Made by a program: the position numbers and the translations under genes. Under the pieces are notes generated by a model. The model made no database searches. It had not been told where the DNA came from and saw only the letters and a program-made list of their open reading frames with translations. A stretch of DNA of 12,600 bases from Candidatus Zhuqueibacterota bacterium RBG_16_48_16. GTDB lineage: Bacteria > Zhuqueibacterota > Zhuqueibacteria > Residuimicrobiales > Sediminimicrobiaceae. Below are positions 6,861 through 11,940 of this stretch, one piece after another (the stretch's first letter is position 1; every line of letters begins with the position of its first letter). The stretch lies in contig METF01000222.1 in NCBI GenBank assembly GCA_001771235.1, forward strand, positions 1 through 12,600, written 5' to 3'.

Positions 6861-7268
6861 ATGAATAAAGGCCTGGCAAAAATTTTCTGCTCCATTTTTC
6901 TTCTTACCTTTCTTTTTGCCAGCTCTCACTGTTTTCTCGAGAGCTGGCTGCCTGCCGATCACCACGAGCCCCACGATCACCACGATGAAGAAACCTCGCC
7001 TAATGCCTCCGGGTACGGCGCTTTCGCCCACGAGGATATTGAAGACATCTGCTGCCAGACGATGCTGAGCCAGCTTTTCAGGGATCAGAAACGGAACATC
7101 AGCATACAAAAGCCTGGCGTTGCACTCTACCATTTGGCCGGGAATGTGAGCTGTTGGGAAGATATCCCCGCCTCATTTTTGACCTTAACCGCCGGGGGAC
7201 AGAATCCGCAATTCCTGCAGGAGAGGTACGCGCATTCCTTCCAGCCAAACGCCCCGCCTCTTGGCTGA
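6861..7268 (+). CDS. Secreted His-rich hypothetical protein
   Basis: A 135-residue protein that I do not recognise as a named family. An N-terminal signal-like segment (basic MNKGLAK, then IFCSIFLLTFLFASS) ends near residue 22. SSHC is not a good lipobox because His precedes Cys. A short cluster DHHEPHDHHDEE (33-44) carries five His and several acidic residues, and a vicinal CC pair is at 64-65. These are candidate metal ligands in the periplasm or outside the cell. Translation initiation looks weak (only GGA at 6848-6850 upstream of ATG 6861). It lies 119 bases after the kinase-like gene and before the second YHS gene, which is consistent with a metal-handling neighbourhood but does not prove it. 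Confidence 0.65.
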   Translation: MNKGLAKIFCSIFLLTFLFASSHCFLESWLPADHHEPHDHHDEETSPNASGYGAFAHEDIEDICCQTMLSQLFRDQKRNISIQKPGVALYHLAGNVSCWEDIPASFLTLTAGGQNPQFLQERYAHSFQPNAPPLG

Positions 7269-7291
7269 ATATATTTCACTCTTTAAATAAC

Positions 7292-7495
7292 TGGCTGCAC
7301 GCCCGCATGCAACCACTTTTCTCACGCAGAGCACGCCAGGCTCGCAGAGATTTTTCCTTTGCGTTCATTGCGAGCTTTGTGCGAGACAATTATTGATTGG
7401 CTGCATGCAACTATTTATTTCGCGCTAGCACACCATGCTCGTGGAGATTTTCCTTTGCGTTCATGGTGCGCTTTGCGCCAGGCAATCATCATTGC
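7292..7495. repeat. Two diverged ~100-bp tandem repeats with internal imperfect palindromes
   Basis: Copy a (7292-7395) and copy b (7397-7495) both run TGGCTGCA...ATGCAAC...GCTCG..GAGATTTT.CCTTTGCGTTCAT..TGCG.GCTTTG.GC.AG.CAAT.AT..ATTG, with small indels. Within each, the left part (CTCACGCAGAGCACG type) is roughly complementary to the right part (GCGTTCATTGCGAGCTTTG type). They occupy nearly all of the 243-base gap between the His-rich gene and YHS2. Open frames across them run out of frame into neighbouring genes and are not called. Confidence 0.75.
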
Positions 7496-7499
7496 TTAA

Positions 7500-7507
7500 A
7501 AGGAGGT
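7500..7507 (+). promoter_or_regulatory. Strong Shine-Dalgarno of YHS2
   Basis: AAGGAGGT, four bases before ATG 7512, is nearly the full anti-16S complement. YHS1 has the same octamer at the same kind of position. Confidence 0.75.
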
Positions 7508-7511
7508 CAGA

Positions 7512-7685
7512 ATGACAAAAGACCCGGTATGTGGCATGATGGTGGACGTGAAAACGGCTCCGGCAAAGGTGGAGTACAAAGGCAGGACTTTTTATTTCTG
7601 CTCGACAGGCTGCAAGTCCTTTTTTCAAGAGAATCCGGAGAAATATGCCAAAGACGAAATGACCGGACATCAGGGCCATCATTAG
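7512..7685 (+). CDS. YHS-domain metal-binding miniprotein 2
   Basis: A 57-residue protein, short enough to be missed by a 60-residue cut-off. It begins MTKDPVCGMMVDVKTAPAKV, continues with TFYFCSTGCKSFF and NPEKYA, and ends TGHQGHH. It has the same length as YHS1, the same three cysteines (VCGM and CxxxC) and a similar His-containing tail, so the two are paralogues. Known YHS modules bind soft metals and accompany copper-type ATPases; the role of this one is inferred from that. It is predicted to be cytoplasmic. AAGGAGGT precedes the ATG and a strong hairpin follows the stop by 11 bases, so it may be a short, highly expressed unit. It sits between the secreted His-rich gene and small membrane-protein genes. 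Confidence 0.9.
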   Translation: MTKDPVCGMMVDVKTAPAKVEYKGRTFYFCSTGCKSFFQENPEKYAKDEMTGHQGHH

Positions 7686-7696
7686 CCAAAAGGATT

Positions 7697-7739
7697 GCGG
7701 GCCGCATGGAAAAGCCTGCCGATGCGGCCCGCTTTCTTA
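7697..7739 (+). terminator. Rho-independent-like terminator after YHS2
   Basis: GCGGGCCGCAT (7697-7707) pairs perfectly with ATGCGGCCCGC (7722-7732), an 11-bp stem with a 14-base loop, followed by TTTCTT. The loop is longer than typical and the T-run is interrupted, but the position just after the stop supports termination. Confidence 0.7.
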
Positions 7740-7904
7740 ACTTTGTCTCGACTTGGTGGTGCGGCTATTTACTTGATTTCTGCGGCTAATATGGCCGAAT
7801 GAACCGTAACTTCAGATCTTGTGCAAGAAAAGGCAAAACGATTTTGGGCAAGACTATTTAAAGAGAGCCGCTCAATTCAGCCCACAATTGCGAGGATGCA
7901 AAAA

Positions 7905-8183
7905 ATGTTTCAAAGCAAATTAAACAGATTTTTTAAACGGCTACCGTGGACAGCGGCTGTGACGATCGCCATAGTATGGGGCCTCGTTTACCTTTTTTTC
8001 GGACGGCTTCACGGTATGTGGGATATGTTTGATCGCTGGTTTCCTTTTTTTATCATGCGGATTATTGGCATGAAGCAGCCCATGCCTGTTCTGCTGGGAT
8101 TATTTTTTGCCATGCTCGACGGCGCTGTGCTGGGATTTATTTTCGGCGGCATTGTGAGGATGGCTTTTTACCGGAAGGAATAG
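7905..8183 (+). CDS. Small two-segment membrane protein, function unknown
   Basis: About 92 residues, with hydrophobic segments at ~15-33 and ~61-85, a basic N-terminus (KLNRFFKR) and a basic C-terminus (FYRKE). The loop between them is rich in Met, Trp and Phe (GRLHGMWDMFDRWFPFF). ATG 7905 is chosen because GAGG at 7892-7895 is nine bases upstream. The frame continues to GTG 7821 (120 residues) with no ribosome site, and ATG 7896 is a third choice. The C-terminal LDGAVLGFIFGGIVRMAFYR resembles the last helix of small DUF5676-like proteins, and a DUF5676-like gene follows, so it may be a distant relative. Methionine-rich loops can bind Cu(I), but that is speculation here. Confidence 0.65.
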   Translation: MFQSKLNRFFKRLPWTAAVTIAIVWGLVYLFFGRLHGMWDMFDRWFPFFIMRIIGMKQPMPVLLGLFFAMLDGAVLGFIFGGIVRMAFYRKE

Positions 8184-8443
8184 AAGAAGTTGTGACTTAA
8201 GATGGATTGAATAAGTGGATTGACAGGATCAATTTGCTAAAACAGGTTCTGATAAAAACGATGAGCTTTACAATAGGTTGTAGAATATTCTACAATTTTA
8301 ACTTCAAAGAGACACAATGATGCTTTGGAAGTGATTTTGTAACTGACTGATATATTGGATATTGAACACGGTCTGTTTGTTATGGCACGTTTGTTGTCTT
8401 CATGGAGGTAAAGGATAGAGATTATAAGGTCAAGGAGATAAAC
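8184..8443. other. Gene-free leader with promoter-like elements and a perfect palindrome
   Basis: No open frame with a ribosome site is found. The notable items are TTCTGA (8247-8252) 16 bases before TACAAT (8269-8274), a possible promoter, and the 18-bp palindrome just downstream. The rest is A/T-rich and leads to the AAGGAG site at 8432-8437. Confidence 0.5.
8278..8295. promoter_or_regulatory. Perfect 18-bp palindrome, candidate operator
   Basis: TTGTAGAATATTCTACAA is its own reverse complement. It lies four bases after the possible -10 TACAAT, where a transcript would start, the usual place for a repressor dimer site. I cannot assign it to a regulator family; the TACAA ends loosely recall CopY/BlaI-type half-sites (TACA/TGTA). 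It would control the DUF5676-like gene downstream. Confidence 0.5.
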
Positions 8444-8497
8444 ATGCACCTATCATATAAGGATGACATCATGGCCAAGGGAAATTCAAAAACTTAG
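8444..8497 (+). other. 17-codon ORF in frame with the DUF5676-like gene, ended by TAG
   Basis: AAGGAG (8432-8437) lies six bases before ATG 8444, the best ribosome site of this region. The frame reads MHLSYKDDIMAKGNSKT, then TAG at 8495-8497, and continues without further stops (NEAKSTRR) into the membrane protein starting at 8522. It is either the true N-terminus cut off by a nonsense change, a leader peptide, or a UAG-readthrough case. Confidence 0.4.
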
Positions 8498-8521
8498 AAC
8501 GAGGCGAAAAGTACGAGACGC

Positions 8522-9064
8522 TTGCAACCTTATCCCATCGCAATAGCCCTGAGCTTCATCTTCCTGGCTCTTTATATGGTCTGCGTTGCGCTACACTACA
8601 TTTTACCGGAATCGGCCTGGCAGATGTATCGATTTTGGGAGATGACGCTCATAGGATTTACCTGGCTGACGTCCATGAGCTTGCTATTTGGCATGCTGGA
8701 AATCATTATCGGTAGCTATTATATCGCTTATACGCTGATTCCACTTTTTAACTATTTTGACAAAAAATATAACACCAACATAGGAGGCAATACCATGCGA
8801 CCGCTTCGATTTAAACCGATGTTTTTTGCCGTTACCAGCTTTGCCGTATTGACGTATGTATTATGTTTCATTTTCGATCTCATCTTCCCTCGGGAAAGCA
8901 TGACTGAAATCTGGACTATTCTTTTGCCAGGGTTCACAGGTCTGAGCTGGGCCAGCTTTTTCATCGGCTTGCTGGGAGTCATTGGTTACAGCGTTTACAT
9001 CTCGGCGGTTTTTGTGCTGATTTACAACATATTCCGCGTCGAAAAGATGCCGGAGATGAAATAG
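8522..9064 (+). CDS. Tandem DUF5676-like membrane protein (two fused modules)
   Basis: A 180-residue protein of two similar halves. Residues ~1-85 and ~92-180 each run: helix with LY(M)VC or LTYVLCF, then LPES / FPRES, then an aromatic stretch ending in a tryptophan-serine or threonine turn, then a helix ending in Y..LIPLFNYF / VFVLIYNIF. This layout matches single-module DUF5676-like membrane proteins, which are common near metal-export genes and have no known activity. The boundary has an internal AGGAGG (8782-8787) and ATG 8795 in the same frame, so the second half may also be made alone (89 residues). The only start after the in-frame TAG at 8495 is TTG 8522, with no nearby ribosome site. 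The better-supported start is ATG 8444, upstream of that TAG. Confidence 0.7.
   Translation: MQPYPIAIALSFIFLALYMVCVALHYILPESAWQMYRFWEMTLIGFTWLTSMSLLFGMLEIIIGSYYIAYTLIPLFNYFDKKYNTNIGGNTMRPLRFKPMFFAVTSFAVLTYVLCFIFDLIFPRESMTEIWTILLPGFTGLSWASFFIGLLGVIGYSVYISAVFVLIYNIFRVEKMPEMK
8782..8797 (+). promoter_or_regulatory. Internal Shine-Dalgarno and ATG at the DUF5676-like domain boundary
   Basis: AGGAGG, seven bases, then ATG. It falls exactly between the two repeated halves of the protein and in their frame, as expected if two adjacent genes fused by losing a stop codon. It could still drive separate translation of the second module. Confidence 0.6.
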
Positions 9065-9189
9065 GATTCGCAATCCTTTCAAATTGAAGAGCAATTCTTA
9101 TGTGTAATTGCGTCTGGTGCCGGCACGGCAAAGGCGCTCACGCAGAACTAAATCTATCAGCGGCAACAGCCTGATAAGGAGATGAGAAA

Positions 9190-9372
9190 ATGAGCGAAAC
9201 ACTTATTTACATCCTGCTTTTTGCGGCGCTCATGTTTTTTATGCACCGTGGCCACGGGCACGGTGGCATGGGCGGCTGCGGCGGAGGCCATTCGCATGGC
9301 TCCCATAAAGAACCTGAGCAACCCAGCGAGGGAGATACAAAGAAAGAAAAAGAGCATCAGCATCATCATTGA
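9190..9372 (+). CDS. His/Gly-rich single-TM miniprotein (DUF2933-like)
   Basis: A 60-residue protein. A single hydrophobic N-terminal helix (LIYILLFAALMFFM, ~5-18) is followed by HRGHGHGGMGGCGGGHSHGSH (19-39) and a charged tail ending EHQHHH. About ten His plus one Cys and several Met make it a plausible metal-binding membrane peptide. Small proteins of this type (DUF2933-like) occur beside copper/silver resistance genes. AAGGAG (9176-9181) lies eight bases upstream of ATG 9190. It ends 14 bases before the start of the site-2 protease gene, so the two are likely one transcript. The family assignment is by resemblance only. Confidence 0.8.
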   Translation: MSETLIYILLFAALMFFMHRGHGHGGMGGCGGGHSHGSHKEPEQPSEGDTKKEKEHQHHH

Positions 9373-9386
9373 AAATGGAGATCCTA

Positions 9387-10742
9387 ATGAAAACTCATGA
9401 CAATTTCCAGCATACCCTTTTAATGCTGCTGGTTTGCCTGCTGCCGATATTTTTGTTTTTCATCCTGGCTGTAAGCGGATTTCAATTGAGCCCTCTGTTC
9501 TTTTTCCTGTTTCTGGCTATCTGCTGTTTTGCCATGTTCTATTTTATGGGCAGGATGCATCCGCAAACGGATTCTGAAACAGGACGAGGTGTGGATGTTG
9601 ATCAATTTGAAAGCCAGGAAAATCCTGGTGAAGCGATTCCTGTTCCGGAAAACATGGCAGAAGTATTTCAATCTCTTTCTTCCCAAAGAAAAGACGACAC
9701 CATCGTTTTTGAAGGAAATTTATTGACGGACGCAGAGACGGCTTTTCAAAAATTAAAGGAGAGCTCCGACAGGCTCAACGTATCAACTTTTCTTCAGGAA
9801 GATGATGCAGGACGGACTTTGCTCATCGTAGCAAAAAAGAGAACCGAGCTTACCAATCCAGCGCCTTCCAGGCCAATTGTCAACCTGGCTCTATTTGCCC
9901 TTACGTTTTTGACCACAGCCTATGCCGGAGCCCTGCACCAGGGAATAAATCTCTTAAAGGAGCCGGAAAAATTTGCCGTTGGCTTGCCTTACGCTGTCGC
10001 CTTGATGGCTATATTGGGCGCGCACGAGCTCGGACATTATTTTGCCGCCAAAAGGCACAAGATGCAAGTCACCCTGCCTTATTTTATTCCTGTGCCTTTT
10101 GCATTGGGAACGTTTGGCGCTTTCATCCGCTTGAAATCGCCTTCGGAAAACAGAAAGGCTTTGTTTGATGTCGGAATCGCCGGTCCTCTGGCAGGGCTGG
10201 CTCTTGCGATCCCGGCGTTATTCATTGGCCTGCAGAATTCGCAAATCATCCCCCTTAGCCAGGCTGCGGACATGGCCAAAGGAGCAAACATCGGCTCATC
10301 CATAATGCTGACCCTGTTGGCAAAGCTTTCTTTGGGCGATGCGCTCAGCTACGGTCATTCCGTCGTCTTCAGTCCACTGGCCTTTGCCGGCTGGCTGGGA
10401 TTTTTTGTCACAGCGCTCAACCTGCTCCCTGTCGGACAACTGGATGGCGGGCACATTGCCCACGCCTTGTTTGGCAGAAAGAATGCGAACACCGTCGGTA
10501 TGGTGGCCCTGTTTTCGCTCTTATTGTTGGGCCTGTTTGTCTGGAGCGGCCTTTTGACCTGGGCGATCATTATTTTCTTTATAGCAGGCATCAAGAGCGC
10601 GCCGCCGCTAAACGACGTTACCGGGCTCGATGGCAAAAGAGTGGTTCTCGGCCTGGTTGCCTTTGTCATTCTTTTTATGATTTTGATTCCGCTGCCGCAT
10701 TCGTTTTATGAATCGTTAGGGATAAATTGCCCTTATGCTTAG
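9387..10742 (+). CDS. Site-2 protease family protein (M50, EGY1-like)
   Basis: A 451-residue intramembrane zinc metalloprotease. Two N-terminal helices (~10-54) precede a soluble segment (~88-155, including EGNLLTDAETAFQKLKE) like that of plant EGY1/cyanobacterial S2P relatives, then a multi-pass core. The zinc motif HELGH is at 213-217, and the third-ligand motif LDGGH at 352-356 follows NLLPVGQ. Both are intact, so it should be active. Such proteases cleave transmembrane helices, often releasing anti-sigma factors or processing small membrane proteins; the substrate here is unknown. ATG 9387 is preferred because GGAGA (9377-9381) is five bases upstream. TTG 9369 and ATG 9375 lack a site. 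The His-rich miniprotein gene immediately upstream is a possible partner, which is inference. Confidence 0.9.
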   Translation: MKTHDNFQHTLLMLLVCLLPIFLFFILAVSGFQLSPLFFFLFLAICCFAMFYFMGRMHPQTDSETGRGVDVDQFESQENPGEAIPVPENMAEVFQSLSSQRKDDTIVFEGNLLTDAETAFQKLKESSDRLNVSTFLQEDDAGRTLLIVAKKRTELTNPAPSRPIVNLALFALTFLTTAYAGALHQGINLLKEPEKFAVGLPYAVALMAILGAHELGHYFAAKRHKMQVTLPYFIPVPFALGTFGAFIRLKSPSENRKALFDVGIAGPLAGLALAIPALFIGLQNSQIIPLSQAADMAKGANIGSSIMLTLLAKLSLGDALSYGHSVVFSPLAFAGWLGFFVTALNLLPVGQLDGGHIAHALFGRKNANTVGMVALFSLLLLGLFVWSGLLTWAIIIFFIAGIKSAPPLNDVTGLDGKRVVLGLVAFVILFMILIPLPHSFYESLGINCPYA

Positions 10743-10778
10743 CAAAAAAGGCCCACGGAACAAACGAGAAAATGCGGT

Positions 10779-10845
10779 CAAAATGATTGGAGTCAAAATA
10801 ATTTTTAAATGAAGGTCTGAAAGGATGTTAATTGGCATCATTTTG
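10779..10845. repeat. Decayed inverted repeat related to the GGCAGAAT elements
   Basis: CAAAATGAT (10779-10787) pairs exactly with ATCATTTTG (10837-10845). The left side reads GGTCAAAATGATTGG then AGTCAAAATAATT, the same two-box pattern (ATGATT and ATAATT) as the repeat near nfnA, with GGTCAAA replacing GGCAGAA. Confidence 0.4.
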
Positions 10846-10914
10846 TCTATAATTTCACATGCCGTGCGGCACCCGATAATCATGAAAATTATGCCAAAGC
10901 GATCCCCACTCGGA

Positions 10915-11013
10915 TGTCATTCCTTGAGGAATCTTTGTATTTGCGCTCCCATCAATCTGTCTGGTTATCCAGGCATTATTTGCCTCCGGACAAAGATTCT
11001 CAAGAGAATGACA
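10915..11013. repeat. MITE-like 99-bp element with ~24-bp terminal inverted repeats
   Basis: The left arm 10915-10938 (TGTCATTC...GAATCTTTGT) and right arm 10990-11013 (ACAAAGATTC...GAATGACA) match perfectly in the outer 8 and inner 10 bases, with a diverged centre. The middle has small hairpins (CTGGTTATCCAG; AGGCATTATTTGCCT). There is no transposase. The terminal octamer is shared with the element at 2947-2983. Confidence 0.75.
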
Positions 11014-11179
11014 GGCTAGAGCGATCGCTCGTGCAAGGTGATTTTATTTTAAGAATAATTATTTTGATTTTTACTGTGCTTTGTGATCGGCTATAAAAAA
11101 TCGGATTTCAAGTTAAAATCAACACGTATTTGGTGTCTTTTCGTGTGTTCCGTGGGCTAGACAAAAAAGGAGAAATTAA

Positions 11180-11857
11180 ATGCATGGAGTCGATGTTGGC
11201 GGATATGCTTATGGCTTTTGGAGCATTGTTTTCTTTAATACGCTCCTGGTGCTCTTTTTTATCCTGAGTTTTATAAAGCCGAAAAAAAAGCTCGAGTGGC
11301 GATCGATGGGCGCGTTCATCGGCTTCATCGTCGCCCTGTTCACCGAAATGTATGGATTCCCGCTGACGATTTATCTTTTATCGAGCTGGCTGGGCAGCAA
11401 ATATCCGGTGTTCGATCCTTTTTCCCATTCGAGCGGGCATTTGGTTTTGGTACTGCTCGGATTGTCCCATTCCGTCATTGCCATGAGCCTTTTACACATC
11501 GTAACCAATGGCATTATCATTTTTGGCTTTTACATCATTTACAAAGGCTGGAAGCTGATTCACGATGCCGCGGAGGATCACCTGGTCAGCGAAGGCATTT
11601 ATGCAAAAATCAGGCATCCCCAGTATGCAGGCTTGTTTTTGATTACCATTGGCTTTTTGATTCAATGGCCAACGCTGACGACATTATTCCTATGGCCGAT
11701 TCTGATGTTCGCTTATTACAGGCTGTCGATGCGGGAAGAAAAATCTCTGCAGGAAAAATTTGGCCAGACATTCGTGGAATATAAGCATCGCGTCCCCGCC
11801 TTTATTCCGCGAAGAAAGAAACAACTGGCCGATCAGGAAACGGAATTTGCCTCCTAA
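11180..11857 (+). CDS. Isoprenylcysteine carboxyl methyltransferase-like membrane protein
   Basis: A 225-residue, multi-pass protein with hydrophobic segments at ~12-32, 43-63, 86-122 and 148-180. The C-terminal part carries the ICMT/phospholipid-methyltransferase signature: GIYAKIRHPQYAG (139-151), a helical hairpin, then REEKSLQEKFG (185-195) and YKHRVPAFIP (201-210). In this superfamily the RHP motif and the later Glu pair bind SAM and support methyl transfer. Bacterial members often have unknown substrates because bacteria generally lack prenylated proteins; some sit beside cation-transport genes. AAGGAGA (11167-11173) precedes ATG 11180 by six bases. It is separated from the site-2 protease by a repeat-filled gap and probably has its own promoter. 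The substrate cannot be inferred from sequence. Confidence 0.85.
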   Translation: MHGVDVGGYAYGFWSIVFFNTLLVLFFILSFIKPKKKLEWRSMGAFIGFIVALFTEMYGFPLTIYLLSSWLGSKYPVFDPFSHSSGHLVLVLLGLSHSVIAMSLLHIVTNGIIIFGFYIIYKGWKLIHDAAEDHLVSEGIYAKIRHPQYAGLFLITIGFLIQWPTLTTLFLWPILMFAYYRLSMREEKSLQEKFGQTFVEYKHRVPAFIPRRKKQLADQETEFAS

Positions 11858-11904
11858 AAGAGAGTGCCTGAATGATCACATCCATGCGAGCACCAGCCGT
11901 TGTG

Positions 11905-11910
11905 TATAAT
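11905..11910 (+). promoter_or_regulatory. Possible -10 element before the phosphoketolase gene
   Basis: TATAAT is a perfect -10 hexamer, 30 bases before the start codon, but no convincing -35 is found 16-18 bases upstream. Confidence 0.3.
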
Positions 11911-11940
11911 GGATTATGATGTCGAAAGGATGAGAACAAC

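Larger units (their letters stand above)
10743..11179. other. 437-base intergenic stretch carrying repeats
   Basis: I see no supported gene. It holds a decayed inverted repeat (10779-10845), a MITE-like element (10915-11013) and one arm of a CACAAAGACAC-type repeat (11125-11156). An open frame of 64 codons from 10825 runs through the MITE and has no properly spaced ribosome site. Confidence 0.6.

Noticed and set aside
7154..7789. Two forward open frames overlapping the repeats and YHS2
   Set aside because: They are out of frame with the His-rich gene and YHS2, and consist mostly of translated repeat; the 57-codon YHS2 frame is clearly the real one.
9064..9080. Small hairpin GGATT-CGC-AATCC after the DUF5676-like gene
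   Set aside because: A five-base stem with a short T-run is too weak to call a terminator.
10825..11019. 64-codon open frame in the intergenic stretch
   Set aside because: AAGG directly abuts the ATG, the frame crosses the MITE-like element, and no domain is seen.
11021..11028. GCGATCGC octamer resembling the cyanobacterial HIP1 palindrome
   Set aside because: I noticed only this one copy in the window; HIP1 is meaningful only when highly iterated.
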